From NCBI RefSeq assembly GCF_019665765.1, contig NZ_CP081150.1, positions 1,798,001 to 1,862,000 on the forward strand: a DNA stretch of 64,000 bases, read 5' to 3'. Below, piece after piece: positions 17,336 to 27,774 of this stretch. Every line of letters starts with the position of its first letter. Position 1 is the stretch's first letter. Position numbers and translations under genes: made by a program. The notes under the pieces are model-generated. The model saw nothing but the letters and a program-made list of their open reading frames with translations. It searched no databases and had not been told where the DNA came from. The stretch is from Deefgea tanakiae (GTDB taxonomy: Bacteria; Pseudomonadota; Gammaproteobacteria; Burkholderiales; Chitinibacteraceae).

Positions 17336-17844
17336 TGGTGTTCCACTTTTTATACAGACACGCAGAGAAGCTTAGATCATCACGCGGGAATTTTCCATTG
17401 TATTGCTTTCTTATTGTTGATGCTATCCGTAAGAAATCGCAGTGAGATGCTAGGAAGATTAGTGACCAGTGAAGTGCATTGATGATGGTGTAACAGAGTT
17501 TTATCGGGGGTAAACACTGCTGATATAACACATGCAGCTATACAACTCAGGACTTAGTAAATTGCAACAATATCAGCTGATGGGAGTTGAAAATATGAGC
17601 TCCAAAGCATGAAAAAATCCGTCTTCACATGCAACAGTAAAGTCCGGTTTAGCAGAACAGTACTGTCGCAAATTCAAAATAATGAAGGCAGCTACCAGAT
17701 GGATTGCGACCTTTCATTTTCACGGCTTCGGTATCAACACCTCGGCCAATGCGGACATATTTTAAACATTTGCAATGTAGTAGATTTGAAGACCTTTTAT
17801 TGTCTTGAGACTTCGTTGAAGATCCTATTCAAAATCATTGTTAG
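17336..17844. other. Intergenic region between coiled-coil gene and kdpE
   Basis: No supported gene. A rightward frame here overlaps the 3' end of kdpE and lacks any recognisable protein character. No terminator with a clear T-run was found after kdpE. Confidence 0.5.
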
Positions 17845-18537
17845 TCATATAACTAACCGGTACCCCACTCCTGTTTCTGTAATTAAAAACTTAGGTAGCG
17901 CAGGATCTTCTTCTAATTTTTGTCGTAAATGGCCCATATACACGCGCAAATACTGACTTGATTCACTGTGATTAGGGCCCCAGACTTCACGCAGTATTTC
18001 GCGCTGCGTCATCACTTTGCCCGAGTGACGAATCAAGGTGGTGAGCAGGCGATATTCTATTGGCGTGAGGTGAATTGCTTGTTCGCCTTTAACAACTTGC
18101 CGCTGCACTAAATCTACACGCACATCGCCAAAACTAAACGCTTGCTCATTGCGTGCACTGTTGCCAGCATGGCGGCGCAGCAGGACGCGAATTCGTGCCA
18201 AGCATTCGTCAACGCCAAACGGCTTGGTGAGGTAATCATCAGCACCGGCATCGAGTGCAGTGACTTTGATGTCTTCTTGCTCTCTGGCTGACAAGACTAA
18301 AATCGGTAAATCGCTCCAGTCGCGTAATTGGCGAATCACTTCAATACCATCGATATCGGGTAAACCTAAATCTAGAATAACTAAATCTGGCTTGCGACTA
18401 GCTACCGCCATCAAACCACGCTGGCCGGTTTCCGCTTCAAAAACCAGTATACCGGCGTGCTCCAGCGTGGTTTTCAAAAAACGGCGAATCGGAGCATCAT
18501 CTTCGATCAGAACCAGTGTTGTAGGGATTTCGTTCAT
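17845..18537 (-). CDS. kdpE: Response regulator KdpE
   Basis: The 230 residues comprise a receiver domain (1-120, acidic pocket IEDD, phosphoacceptor D56 in VILDLGLPDIDG, K in DDYLTKPFG) and an OmpR-type winged helix (130-228, LTPIEYRLLTTLIRHSGKVM, then REVWGPNHSESSQYLRVYMG). It activates the kdp structural operon under potassium limitation. The start ATG overlaps the kdpD stop (ATGA). Standard length. Confidence 0.97.
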   Translation of the reverse strand: MNEIPTTLVLIEDDAPIRRFLKTTLEHAGILVFEAETGQRGLMAVASRKPDLVILDLGLPDIDGIEVIRQLRDWSDLPILVLSAREQEDIKVTALDAGADDYLTKPFGVDECLARIRVLLRRHAGNSARNEQAFSFGDVRVDLVQRQVVKGEQAIHLTPIEYRLLTTLIRHSGKVMTQREILREVWGPNHSESSQYLRVYMGHLRQKLEEDPALPKFLITETGVGYRLVI

Positions 18538-21218
18538 TCGGTCTCTTGTTGCAGAATGGGCGGCGTACCGCGTGGGAGCGTGAAACTAAATTCTGCGCCG
18601 TTGGGGCTTAAATTCCTAGCCTGAATTTGTCCACCATGCGCAGTAATAATCGAGCGACAAATAGCCAGACCTAGCCCTACACCTGGCGTTGCTGATTCGT
18701 TAACGCCGCGCGTAAATTTTTCAAACAATCGCGCTGCTGCTCCCGCAGGTAAACCAGGGCCATTATCGCTGACCAAGACCGTCACCTGTTGATCATCAAT
18801 TTGGGCACTAATAATGATTTCACTGCCCGCAGGCGTGTATTTCGCGGCATTCCCGAGTAAATTGACCAACACGCGCTCGATCAACACCGCATCATATTCG
18901 AGTAAGGGCAAATTACTAGGCAAATCAACACGCACATGATGCGCGAGCAAGTCGGGTGCACATTCGCGCACGGTACTACCGATAACCTCTTCCAACACCT
19001 GCCATTCACGATGCAGCGTCACACCCGATTGCAGCTTGGCCATATCTAGCAAATTAATCACTAGCCGATGCATGCGCTGCGCTTCGTGATTGAGAGTTTG
19101 CAGGGCAGACTGCTGATCAGCCTCGATGAGTTTGCCTGAACGCAGTAGGCTAATCATTCCGATTAAACTGGTCAGCGGTGTGCGTAAATCGTGTGAAACA
19201 GTGGAGAGCACGCTATTTCTAAGTCGCTCGCTTTCCATCGCCACAATCGCATCTTGCGCCACTTCCACGTAATGCACGCGCTCTAACGAGAGTGCGATTT
19301 GGCTAGCGCACGTCTCTAAAAGCCGTTGCTGCTCGGGGCTGGCGATCAATGCATCATCCGCTGGAATCAGCGCCATCACACCGCGCAAACGCATCGGTGC
19401 TTTTAAGGGTAAATACAGTGCCTTGGAAGCGGGTAAAGTATGCGTACCACGGCCTGCCATTTCATTTTTATCAAAGACCCATTGCGCCAAACCAATATCA
19501 AACTCGGCCATTTCGCCAGCGGGCTGCAATTGATCGTGTGCATCGGGCAATAAAATTAGTAATTGCGCATCAAATAATTCGGCTAAACGAAGTACGCTCA
19601 TTTCAACGACACTTGCTGCCGTCAACGCGCCAGCTAATTCGCGACCTAATTCGTACAGTGCGCGGGTGCGACGCTCACGATAAGTAGCAACCTGCGCTTC
19701 GAATCTCAAACTCGAAGCAAGTTGGCTGATAATCAGCGCCACGCTCAGCATCAGCAGAAACGTAAACAGATACTGCGTGTCTGCGACCGTCAGCGAAAGC
19801 TTGGGATGAACGAAAAAGAAGTCAAAGGAAAGCACACTCAGAAAGGACGCCAGCACGCCCGGTCCGCGTCCGTAACGCATCGCGACCAACACGACGGTTA
19901 GCAAAAATACGATAACGACATTGGCCAGATCAAACACATTCAGTAATGCAGCAGCTAGTAGCGTCGTCAGCGTACACGCGGCCATTGCAATCCCATAGCC
20001 GCGCCATGGAGTGCCTTGATCGGCAGCGTTAAATAGCAAATGAGGGACTTTGGGCTTGGGCGTATCCTCTTGGCTAAATTCATGGGCAACCACATAGACA
20101 TCGACATCCTGTGCCCGCTGCGCCAATTGCTCGGATAGCGGAATGCGCCATAAGCGCGACACACGCCCACGCTGCGATTTGCCGACGACCAATTTAGAGA
20201 CATTACGGCTGCGCGCATAAGCCAGCAAAGTCTGTGGTAAATCAGCTCCTGCTAAGACCGATGTCTCCGCGCCCAACTCCTGCGCCAAACGCAAATTGGC
20301 CAAAATGCGTTCGCGCTGTAGCTTGCTTTGTCGTTGCAAGGCCGGCGTTTCAACGTATATCGCTAGCCAATCAGCGTGTAAATTCACTGCCAAACGTGAG
20401 GCGCTGCGAATCAGTTTTTCGCTATCCGATCCAGGTCCAACGCAAACGAGTAAACGCTCACGCGCTTGCCAAACTGGCTGAATCGATTGGTCTGCGCGGT
20501 ATTCTCGCATTTGTGCGTCAACACGATCAGCCGTGCGACGTAGTGCCAATTCACGCAAGGCGAGCAAATTACCTTTGCGGAAAAAATGTTGCGCGGCGCG
20601 ATTGGCCTGCTCGCCTAGATAAACCTTCCCCGCCGCCAAACGGCTGAGTAGCTCCTCGGGCGGCAAATCTACCAGCGTAACTTCATCGGCCAAATCAAAC
20701 ATATGATCAGGCACAGTTTCACGAACGATAATGCCGGTAATTTGACTAACGATATCGTTGAGGCTTTCCAAATGCTGCACGTTGAGCGTCGTATAAACAT
20801 CAATTCCCGCTGCAAGTAATTCTTCAACGTCTTGCCAGCGCTTGGTGTGGCGGCTGCCTGCCACATTGGAATGCGCGAATTCATCGATCAAAATCAGTGC
20901 AGGCTTGCGTAGAAGGGCTTGATCTAAATCGAACTCGCCTAAGTGTCGGCCACGATATTCAATTTGCTTGGCGGGTAATATTTCTAAGCCATTGAGTTGC
21001 GCCTGCGTTTCGCTGCGGCCATGCGTTTCGACCACCCCAACCACGACTTCAACGCCTTCACGAATCCGCGCATGCGCCGCCGCCAGCATGGCATAGGTTT
21101 TACCTACGCCAGCGCAAGCGCCAAAAAAGACTTTTAGTCTTCCTCTTTGGGATTTTTCTTCCTCGCGCTGCAGCTGCGCAATCAAAGCATCAGGATCAGG
21201 TCTTAGCGTTTCGTTCAT
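18534..21218 (-). CDS. kdpD: Potassium-sensing histidine kinase KdpD
   Basis: The 894-residue sensor has an N-terminal KdpD domain with the Walker-type GACAGVGKT (33-41) and a USP-like domain (about 245-370). Four membrane helices follow (about 400-500), then GAF-like and histidine-kinase modules: H-box VSHDLRTPLTSLIG, N-box LLGNAAKYTP, and G-boxes DNGPGLP and GVGLGLAI. It senses low potassium or osmotic stress and phosphorylates KdpE. It follows kdpC by 48 bp. All expected domains are present. Confidence 0.97.
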   Translation of the reverse strand: MNETLRPDPDALIAQLQREEEKSQRGRLKVFFGACAGVGKTYAMLAAAHARIREGVEVVVGVVETHGRSETQAQLNGLEILPAKQIEYRGRHLGEFDLDQALLRKPALILIDEFAHSNVAGSRHTKRWQDVEELLAAGIDVYTTLNVQHLESLNDIVSQITGIIVRETVPDHMFDLADEVTLVDLPPEELLSRLAAGKVYLGEQANRAAQHFFRKGNLLALRELALRRTADRVDAQMREYRADQSIQPVWQARERLLVCVGPGSDSEKLIRSASRLAVNLHADWLAIYVETPALQRQSKLQRERILANLRLAQELGAETSVLAGADLPQTLLAYARSRNVSKLVVGKSQRGRVSRLWRIPLSEQLAQRAQDVDVYVVAHEFSQEDTPKPKVPHLLFNAADQGTPWRGYGIAMAACTLTTLLAAALLNVFDLANVVIVFLLTVVLVAMRYGRGPGVLASFLSVLSFDFFFVHPKLSLTVADTQYLFTFLLMLSVALIISQLASSLRFEAQVATYRERRTRALYELGRELAGALTAASVVEMSVLRLAELFDAQLLILLPDAHDQLQPAGEMAEFDIGLAQWVFDKNEMAGRGTHTLPASKALYLPLKAPMRLRGVMALIPADDALIASPEQQRLLETCASQIALSLERVHYVEVAQDAIVAMESERLRNSVLSTVSHDLRTPLTSLIGMISLLRSGKLIEADQQSALQTLNHEAQRMHRLVINLLDMAKLQSGVTLHREWQVLEEVIGSTVRECAPDLLAHHVRVDLPSNLPLLEYDAVLIERVLVNLLGNAAKYTPAGSEIIISAQIDDQQVTVLVSDNGPGLPAGAAARLFEKFTRGVNESATPGVGLGLAICRSIITAHGGQIQARNLSPNGAEFSFTLPRGTPPILQQETE

Positions 21219-21266
21219 GGCTGGGTTTTATTCATGGTTAATGTTCATTAAAACTCAAATCATTGA

Positions 21267-21848
21267 TTACTTTGCTGCAGGTAAACGATCTAAGGCTAGA
21301 TTCAGCTCCAGCACATTGACTACGGGTTCGCCCAAAATACCCCATTGTTTACCAGCGGTATGTTCGCTAACCAATTGCGCAACTTGCGTTGGCGATAGTT
21401 TACGCGCATTGGCAACACGTTCCAGCTGATAGCTTGCTGCAGCTGGGCTGATATGTGGATCTAAACCACTCGCTGATGTGGTGACTAAATCGAGTGGTAC
21501 AGGATTACTCTGCGCTGGATGTGCTGCTTTCATGGCAGCAACTCGATCTGAAACGGCCTTCAACAAGACCGGATTAGTTGGCCCAAGGTTCGATCCTGAT
21601 GAGGCCGAGCCGTTATATGCCATCGGCCCTGTTGCCGATGGGCGCGACCAGAAATACTTCGTGTCGCTAAACGATTGGCCGATTAAGCTAGAGCCGACTA
21701 CTTTGCCGTTTTGTTCAATCAAGCTACCTGCCGCTTGCTGCGGGAAAAATACTTTGGCAATGCCTGTTACTGCCAGAGGATAAGCAACGCCCGTGATGAG
21801 TGTGAGTGCTGTAAAAATAACGAGAGCGGGACGGAGTTGTTGCAACAT
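21267..21848 (-). CDS. kdpC: Potassium-transporting ATPase subunit KdpC
   Basis: The 193-residue subunit has a single N-terminal membrane helix ([21 protein letters not shown]) and a periplasmic domain with the family motifs [36 protein letters not shown] and [19 protein letters not shown]. It is thought to assist ATP binding or potassium affinity of KdpB and the assembly of KdpFABC. Lies 43 bp downstream of kdpB. Confidence 0.97.
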   Translation of the reverse strand: MLQQLRPALVIFTALTLITGVAYPLAVTGIAKVFFPQQAAGSLIEQNGKVVGSSLIGQSFSDTKYFWSRPSATGPMAYNGSASSGSNLGPTNPVLLKAVSDRVAAMKAAHPAQSNPVPLDLVTTSASGLDPHISPAAASYQLERVANARKLSPTQVAQLVSEHTAGKQWGILGEPVVNVLELNLALDRLPAAK

Positions 21849-21891
21849 GATTTGATCCTTTAATTAAATATCTACTGTATTTAGCTGTGGG

Positions 21892-23952
21892 CTATACAAG
21901 ACCGAATACACCGAGCAATACATCAATTAATTTGATCCCAGCAAACGGTACAATTAGCCCGCCTAAGCCATACACCAGCATATTATTTCTCAGCAATTGC
22001 GCAGCGCTTTGGGCTTTGTAGCTCACGCCTTTGAGTGCCAACGGAATCAGGAAAACAATGATGATCGCGTTGAAAATTACTGCTGACAAAATCGCTGACG
22101 AAGGTGAATTGAGCCCCATCACGTTCAGCGCATTGAGTTGCGGATAGGTCAGAGCAAATGCAGCAGGAATAATCGCGAAGTATTTCGCCACATCATTCGC
22201 TACAGAGAATGTCGTTAGCGAGCCGCGCGTCATCAGCATTTGTTTGCCGATCTCGACGATCTCGATCAACTTGGTTGGATTTGAATCCAGATCGACCATA
22301 TTGCCGGCTTCTTTGGCTGCTTGCGTGCCGCTATTCATCGCGACCGCGACATCGGCTTGTGCCAGTGCTGGCGCGTCGTTGGTACCGTCGCCGGTCATCG
22401 CAACCAGCTTGCCTTCGCCTTGATGTTGGCGAATCAGCGCGAGTTTGGCTTCCGGTGTCGCTTCAGCGAGAAAGTCATCGACACCCGCTTCGGCGGCAAT
22501 CGCGGCGGCGGTTAGTGGATTGTCGCCGGTGATCATAATGGTTTTGATCCCCATCTCGCGCAGCTCGGCAAAGCGCTCTTTGATGCCGCCTTTGACGATG
22601 TCTTTCAGTTCAATGACGCCCAGCACTTTATGGTTTTCGCAAACGAGCAGCGGCGTTGCGCCACGGCGAGCGACTTCATCGGCTGCCTTGCCAACCGCTT
22701 CTGGGAAGGTTGCGCCTGCTTCATTTACATAACGACGGATTGAATCGACCGCGCCTTTGCGAATCTCGCGTTGATCAAAATTCACGCCGCTCATTCGCGT
22801 TTGTGCAGTGAAAGCAATGAACTCAACTTCGTGGCTTTCTAGTGTGCGTTCGCGCAAGTTAAATAATTGCTTGGCAAGCACGACCACGCTGCGGCCTTCG
22901 GGCGTTTCATCTGCCAGCGATGCAAACTGCGCCGCATCGGCGAGTTGTTGCTCAGTTACGCCTGGCGCGGGAATGAATTTCACCGCTTGGCGATTGCCCA
23001 GCGTAATCGTGCCGGTTTTATCTAGCAGCAACACATCAACGTCACCCGCCGCTTCAACTGCGCGGCCAGAGGTTGCGATGACATTCGCACCCAGCATCCG
23101 GCTCATCCCAGCCACGCCAATCGCAGACAATAAGCCACCAATCGTCGTTGGAATCAAGCAGACCAATAGTGCGATCAATACGGTCAAACTCACCGGAGAA
23201 CCGCTACCGCTCGCTAAAACGCTAAATTGTGAAAACGGCAGCAATGTCACCGTCACAATCAAAAACACGATAGTCAGCGCAACCAATAAAATCGTTAAGG
23301 CGATTTCATTCGGCGTTTTTTGGCGTTTTGCACCTTCGACCATCGCAATCATTCGATCTAAAAACGCTTCGCCTGGATTGGCAGTAACACGGGCAACGAT
23401 CCAATCAGACAGCACGCGAGTTCCGCCAGTCACCGCAGAAAAATCACCACCGCCTTCGCGGATCACTGGTGCAGATTCGCCGGTAATCGCTGACTCATCC
23501 ACCGATGCGACACCTTCAACGACTTCGCCATCGGCTGGAATCACTTCACCGGCTTTGATCAAAATAAAATCGCCTTTACGCAAACTGGCGCTGTCAGTGA
23601 TTTCTTTGGGCGCTGTATGCGAGGCGGATTTGAGTTTCCACGCCATGACGTTTTTCTTGGTATTACGTAGGCTGGCTGCTTGCGCTTTGCTGCGGCCTTC
23701 GGCCAGCGCTTCGGCAAAATTGGCAAACAGCAAGGTAAACCACAGCCAAATACTAATTGCCGCGATAAACCCAGTCGGGGCTTCGCCTTGGCCAAATAGT
23801 GCTTGGCCGAACAATAAAGTGGTCAGAATTGCGCCGATGTAGACGACAAACATCACCGGATTTCGCCATTGCACACGCGGCGATAATTTAGTCACCGCAG
23901 CCCAGATCGCTGGCTTCACCAGCGCAGAGTCAAGTAATGAAAGCGTAGTCAT
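21892..23952 (-). CDS. kdpB: Potassium-transporting P-type ATPase subunit KdpB
   Basis: This catalytic subunit of 686 residues has the phosphorylation motif DKTGT with D311, the actuator-domain TGES at 157-160, the hinge [20 protein letters not shown], and membrane helices around 37-80, 220-280 and 590-680. It hydrolyses ATP to drive potassium through KdpA. Length and motifs are typical. The gap of 214 bp to kdpA upstream is unusual for this operon and contains hairpins. Confidence 0.98.
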   Translation of the reverse strand: MTTLSLLDSALVKPAIWAAVTKLSPRVQWRNPVMFVVYIGAILTTLLFGQALFGQGEAPTGFIAAISIWLWFTLLFANFAEALAEGRSKAQAASLRNTKKNVMAWKLKSASHTAPKEITDSASLRKGDFILIKAGEVIPADGEVVEGVASVDESAITGESAPVIREGGGDFSAVTGGTRVLSDWIVARVTANPGEAFLDRMIAMVEGAKRQKTPNEIALTILLVALTIVFLIVTVTLLPFSQFSVLASGSGSPVSLTVLIALLVCLIPTTIGGLLSAIGVAGMSRMLGANVIATSGRAVEAAGDVDVLLLDKTGTITLGNRQAVKFIPAPGVTEQQLADAAQFASLADETPEGRSVVVLAKQLFNLRERTLESHEVEFIAFTAQTRMSGVNFDQREIRKGAVDSIRRYVNEAGATFPEAVGKAADEVARRGATPLLVCENHKVLGVIELKDIVKGGIKERFAELREMGIKTIMITGDNPLTAAAIAAEAGVDDFLAEATPEAKLALIRQHQGEGKLVAMTGDGTNDAPALAQADVAVAMNSGTQAAKEAGNMVDLDSNPTKLIEIVEIGKQMLMTRGSLTTFSVANDVAKYFAIIPAAFALTYPQLNALNVMGLNSPSSAILSAVIFNAIIIVFLIPLALKGVSYKAQSAAQLLRNNMLVYGLGGLIVPFAGIKLIDVLLGVFGLV

Positions 23953-24065
23953 ATTTCTATCCTTAATCGCAAGTATATTGCAGGTATTTATTTGTAGGCT
24001 TTGATTTCAATTTGCTTTGAGCCAATACCCATTGATTTGTAGCAATTATCAGAAAACATCAATGC

Positions 24066-24109
24066 GGAGCCGCGGATTACGGCTCCAAAACATGCTCACC
24101 CTGAGGGTG
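24066..24109. promoter_or_regulatory. Two hairpins in the kdpA-kdpB gap
   Basis: GGAGCCG (24066-24072) pairs with CGGCTCC (24080-24086); CACCC (24097-24101) pairs with GGGTG (24105-24109). They lie in a 214-bp spacer where kdp genes are normally packed. They could be mRNA processing sites or the trace of a small repeat insertion. Confidence 0.45.
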
Positions 24110-24166
24110 CGGGCTTTGCTAAGCCACAAGTGGCCAAGCGACGCCTCGCCGTAGGCAGTAAGCCGA

Positions 24167-25957
24167 TTATTTCAAAGTCACCATCTGCAACTGCTCAACA
24201 ATCGGCCCTAGCGCCAAAGCGGGGATGTAGTTCAACATGCCGACCAGTAACACCGCGCCGACCAAGAGCGTGACGAACAAAGGCCCATGTGTCGGTAAAG
24301 TTCCAGCGTTGACAGGTAGGCGTGGTTTGGCGGCGAGCGCGCCAGCCATCGCTAGCACTGGAATGATGATGCCGAAGCGGCCAAACCACATCGCGATACC
24401 CAGCAGCGTGTTATAAAACGGCGTGTTGGCTGACAATCCGGCAAATGCAGAGCCGTTGTTGTTCGCGGCGCTGGATAAGGCGTACAAGACTTCACTAAAA
24501 CCATGCGCGCCCGGATTGAAAATCCCTGCGCGACCTGCTGTGGTGCTGACAGCCAAAGCAGTGCCAAGCAAAACTAATAGCGGCGTAACCAAAATCACCA
24601 AAGCGGTCATTTTCATTTCGAACGATTCGATCTTTTTGCCTAGATATTCTGGCGTACGGCCGACCATCAATCCGGCGATAAACACTGCCAAGATGGCAAA
24701 CACCAACATGCCGTACAGACCTGAACCCACACCGCCGAACACCACTTCACCGAGCTGCATCAACAGCGTTGGTACCATGCCGCCAATCGGTGTAAATGAA
24801 GCATGCATCGCGTTAACCGCACCACACGATGCCGCTGTAGTGATCGTTGCAAACAAACTTGAGGCGACGATACCAAAACGCGTTTCTTTACCTTCGAGAT
24901 TGGCAATCGAATCAACGCCCATTTTGCTAAACGCTGGATTGCCGACCAATTCAGCACTAACCAAGACGCCGTAAGCAATTACAAACAGAATTGTCATTGC
25001 AGCCAGAATCGTCCAGCCTTGGCGCTTGTCACCCACCATGCTGCCAAAGGTGAAGCAGAGCGCAGCCGGAATCAAAAAGATCGCCAGCATTTGTAATAAA
25101 TTGGCCAACGGCGTTGGGTTTTCAAATGGATGTGCTGAGTTGGCGTTAAAGAAGCCACCGCCATTCGTACCGAGCATTTTGATGGCTTCTTGCGACGCCA
25201 CGGGGCCCATCGCCAGCAATTGACTGTGGTTGGTGACCGTTTCCATCACAGTTTCACCCGCAGCATCTTTCACTGCATTGCCCGCTGAATCGAGTTTGGC
25301 TTGTTGATAGCTTACCGCTTCAACCGTTTGAACTTCTTGGTATGGTTTAAAGTTCTGGATCACGCCTTGACCGACTAAAAGCAGTGCAATCACCAGCGCA
25401 ATCGGCGTGAGGATATATAAAGTAATCCGAGTTAAATCCGCCCAGATATTGCCGATGGTGGATGCGTTTTTGCGAGCGAAGCCGCGAATCAAGGCAATCG
25501 CGACCGCGATACCGCTGGCGGCGGACAAGAAGTTTTGTACCGCGAGGCCGAGCATCTGCGTGAGATAGCTCATCGTGGATTCGCCTGCGTAGCCTTGCCA
25601 ATTGGTATTGGTGACAAAGGAAATCGCTGTATTGAACGCCGAATCGGCCGATACACCCGCCATCGCCTGTGGATTTAGTGGCAAGCCGCCTTGTGTACGC
25701 TGCAATAAATATACTGCGAGCACGCCTAGAATATTAAACAGCAGTAGGCCCAGTGCGTAGGACTGCCATTTTTGCTCAGACTCGGGTTTGACCCCAGCAA
25801 GGCGATAAAAGCCACGCTCAAGCGGGCGAAGTAATTGCAAACCAATAGGAATATTGCCTGCCATCACGCGAGTGATTAGGTGGCTGAGTGGCCAAGCCAG
25901 CGTCAGTAATACCGCCAAATACAGGCCGATTTGTAATACAGCATTTGCGTTCATCAT
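24167..25957 (-). CDS. kdpA: Potassium-transporting ATPase subunit KdpA
   Basis: The potassium-binding channel subunit (596 residues, about ten membrane helices) belongs to the SKT superfamily. Selectivity-filter loops are visible: [46 protein letters not shown] and NNNGSAFAG. The start follows the kdpF stop directly (TAAATG), with GGAG upstream; a second ATG comes immediately after and either could be used. Confidence 0.97.
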   Translation of the reverse strand: MMNANAVLQIGLYLAVLLTLAWPLSHLITRVMAGNIPIGLQLLRPLERGFYRLAGVKPESEQKWQSYALGLLLFNILGVLAVYLLQRTQGGLPLNPQAMAGVSADSAFNTAISFVTNTNWQGYAGESTMSYLTQMLGLAVQNFLSAASGIAVAIALIRGFARKNASTIGNIWADLTRITLYILTPIALVIALLLVGQGVIQNFKPYQEVQTVEAVSYQQAKLDSAGNAVKDAAGETVMETVTNHSQLLAMGPVASQEAIKMLGTNGGGFFNANSAHPFENPTPLANLLQMLAIFLIPAALCFTFGSMVGDKRQGWTILAAMTILFVIAYGVLVSAELVGNPAFSKMGVDSIANLEGKETRFGIVASSLFATITTAASCGAVNAMHASFTPIGGMVPTLLMQLGEVVFGGVGSGLYGMLVFAILAVFIAGLMVGRTPEYLGKKIESFEMKMTALVILVTPLLVLLGTALAVSTTAGRAGIFNPGAHGFSEVLYALSSAANNNGSAFAGLSANTPFYNTLLGIAMWFGRFGIIIPVLAMAGALAAKPRLPVNAGTLPTHGPLFVTLLVGAVLLVGMLNYIPALALGPIVEQLQMVTLK

Positions 25958-26047
25958 TTAAAAACGCTCCGGTTTAAATAAGGCATAAAACAAGTAGACC
26001 AGCAAAGCGACCGCAAAAATTGCCGCCAACCATTCGACTAAATTCAT
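25958..26047 (-). CDS. kdpF: Small stabilising subunit KdpF
   Basis: This 29-residue single-helix protein (NLVEWLAAIFAVALLVYLFY, then ending KPERF) matches the KdpF pattern of one membrane helix with a basic tail. It stabilises the KdpABC complex lipids and interface. GGGAGGTC gives it an excellent ribosome site, and its stop abuts the kdpA start. Confidence 0.9.
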   Translation of the reverse strand: MNLVEWLAAIFAVALLVYLFYALFKPERF

Positions 26048-26139
26048 GATTGACCTCCCGTTTTGGCGCAGACTTGCAATAAACCGCGCAAGGCCACGAC
26101 CAGCAGCAAGACCAAGCCTAAATATCCAGCATCTAACAT
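26044..26139 (-). CDS. 31-aa hydrophobic peptide translationally coupled to kdpF
   Basis: An ATG at 26139 with a perfect GGAGG six bases upstream opens a 31-codon frame: MLDAGYLGLVLLLVVALRGL followed by LQVCAKTGGQS. One membrane helix is predicted. Its TGA overlaps the kdpF ATG in the coupling arrangement ATGA, and the kdpF ribosome site lies within it. This makes it the first cistron of the kdp operon. I do not know a named family for it; it could be an additional Kdp subunit or a translated leader. Confidence 0.6.
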   Translation of the reverse strand: MLDAGYLGLVLLLVVALRGLLQVCAKTGGQS

Positions 26140-26182
26140 ACGTCCTCCAAAGCGTCTGCACCAATTGGGCAGCCTAGAGCGC

Positions 26183-26215
26183 TACTGTAAGAATTTCAGT
26201 CTAAAGTTACTGTAA
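26183..26215. promoter_or_regulatory. Direct repeats upstream of the kdp operon
   Basis: TACTGTAA occurs at 26183-26190 and 26208-26215, 25 bp apart, 44-76 bp upstream of the first small ORF. This is where KdpE would bind to activate transcription; direct-repeat half-sites are usual for OmpR-family regulators. Assignment to KdpE is inference. Confidence 0.4.
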
Positions 26216-26417
26216 AGATTGGCATGACGGGTATAAAGAAAGTATAAAAATGATGCCTAGATGGCGGAAATAATGCTGTGTACTGTCGAACATTAAAGAT
26301 TGTAGAGCCGGAAATAGTGTGTTTTGATAAAATTGTTATGCTGAAGCACTAACTCTTTACAGTGTTTTTGTATGGATGATTTTAAGCTGAGTAGGTGTTC
26401 AACACTTGGAAAGCACC

Positions 26418-27230
26418 ATGCTCACAACCGTCAAACCCATCGCTATTTGTCGCCATGAAGCCACGCAAGGTCCTGCCTATTTACAAACGTTTCTAGATTT
26501 GCATGAAATCCCATATCGAATTTTTGCCGTTGATGCTGGCGATACTCCGCCGAGTCGTGCTGCTGAATTTTCTGGTTTAGTGATTTTGGGTTCGAATGCC
26601 AGTGCAAATGATGGCTTTAGCTGGATTCGGCGCGAAGATGCTTTGCTGCAAGATGCGCTGCAAAGAAATTGCCCAATTCTAGGGCATTGCTTTGGCGGAC
26701 AAATGTTGGCGCGAGCGTTGGGTGCGAAAGTGCGGCGTAATAGCGTGCCACAAATTGGTTGGGGGAAAGTGCTGGCGACGACTTTTCCTGAGGCTCAGTA
26801 TTGGCTAGGCACCAAGCGCGAGCTGAATTTATTTCACTGGCACTTTGATACGTTTGAAATTCCACGTGGCGCGAAACGAATGCTGTTTGGTCATTACTGC
26901 ATGAATAAAGGCTTTGCGTATGGCCCGCATTTGGCTTTGCAATCGCATTTGGAAGTCACTGCGGCCAGTATTCGGCAATGGTGCGCAGAGGATCAAGCAT
27001 CATTGCTGAAGTATCAGCACTTATCATCGGTACAAAGCGAGATGGAAATAATGCATAACATCGAGAATAAGGTCACAGCATTACATCAACTCGCCAATCA
27101 CACATATCGACAATGGCTACGAAATATTCCAAATCTTCAATATTTGGACCTGCCAATGTTTGTAGATGGATTACGCCCTAAAGGTGGGCACAGCTGGGGT
27201 CGTACGCTTCTAAGCTATGAGAATGGCTAG
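26418..27230 (+). CDS. Class I glutamine amidotransferase-like protein
   Basis: The 270-residue protein has a GATase1 domain in residues 5-190. The nucleophile elbow is LGHCFGGQ with C91, and QSHLEV supplies H177 and E179, so the triad is complete. This resembles GMP-synthase-like or gamma-glutamyl-hydrolase-like stand-alone GATases (YfeJ type). The C-terminal 80 residues are helical. The start at 26418 is preferred over a TTG four codons upstream because TTGGAAAG provides its ribosome site. Substrate unknown; divergent from the kdp operon, with no functional link seen. Confidence 0.8.
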   Translation: MLTTVKPIAICRHEATQGPAYLQTFLDLHEIPYRIFAVDAGDTPPSRAAEFSGLVILGSNASANDGFSWIRREDALLQDALQRNCPILGHCFGGQMLARALGAKVRRNSVPQIGWGKVLATTFPEAQYWLGTKRELNLFHWHFDTFEIPRGAKRMLFGHYCMNKGFAYGPHLALQSHLEVTAASIRQWCAEDQASLLKYQHLSSVQSEMEIMHNIENKVTALHQLANHTYRQWLRNIPNLQYLDLPMFVDGLRPKGGHSWGRTLLSYENG

Positions 27231-27663
27231 CTCACTGAATTTGCTCATTGATAAAGAGGTATTCACTGTCCGCTAAGGCCGAGGTGTTGCCGCTCAGAGT
27301 TACGCTCGAAGCGTCAGTTTTACTTTCGTTACCCGCCACCCAATTCCAGTGGATAAATTCGTAAGCGCGTATGGCGGAGGCCGATAAAGAGCAGGAGGAT
27401 AAATTGATAAGAACCCGCAGTTGGTATCCGAAATAATTGATCCACAATAATGTGAACTTTATATCAACTATTTTTGTGCATAAAAAAGGCCTTGGGGTGA
27501 TCCAAGGCTTTTTAGTATAGTTACTAATCAAAACTATAGAGTTCAACTGGCTTCCAGATGAATAGTACTGTTTTTACACCATATAGTCAAAGGTGGCTGT
27601 TTTTTTGTCTACACGATTAGATACAATTAATAAAGCTAAATCATCACACAGTCAAGAGAGTAT
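27231..27663. other. Intergenic region before the S66 peptidase unit
   Basis: Contains the terminator at 27482-27513 and, to its right, AT-rich sequence that probably holds the promoter of the 36-aa ORF and peptidase gene. No credible gene is seen in the first 250 bp. Confidence 0.5.
27482..27513. terminator. Bidirectional rho-independent terminator
   Basis: A-run, GCCTTGG (27489-27495), loop, CCAAGGC (27502-27508), then TTTTT. It ends the amidotransferase transcript. Confidence 0.85.
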
Positions 27664-27774
27664 ATGACTCAACTCATTAACCAATTTAGCCCACATACAT
27701 ATACCCAGACTATATTATCTGCCAACGCGGCGCAGAAAATAGTGACTCGGAATCCGACACGGAGAAATAAGTGA
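27664..27774 (+). CDS. 36-aa ORF coupled to the S66 peptidase gene
   Basis: ATG at 27664 with AGAGAG upstream opens 36 codons (MTQLINQFSPHTYTQTILSA, then NAAQKIVTRNPTRRNK). Its TGA overlaps the GTG start of the peptidase (GTGA), a sign of translational coupling. The peptide is polar with a basic tail and has no known family. It may be a leader peptide, or a small peptide functionally tied to the peptidase, since MccF-type S66 enzymes act on peptide-nucleotide antibiotics. That link is speculative. Confidence 0.4.
   Translation: MTQLINQFSPHTYTQTILSANAAQKIVTRNPTRRNK

Noticed and set aside
17609-17956. 115-codon plus-strand frame overlapping the kdpE 3' end
   Set aside because: It overlaps kdpE by 112 bp, lacks a convincing ribosome site and has no recognisable features.
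22808-23842. 344-codon open frame on the plus strand opposite kdpB
   Set aside because: It is antisense to a fully conserved P-type ATPase gene; the Ser/Thr/Pro-rich product shows no domain and is explained by codon bias of kdpB.
27232-27546. 104-codon minus-strand frame after the amidotransferase gene
   Set aside because: It runs through a strong terminator and has no protein-like pattern or ribosome site.
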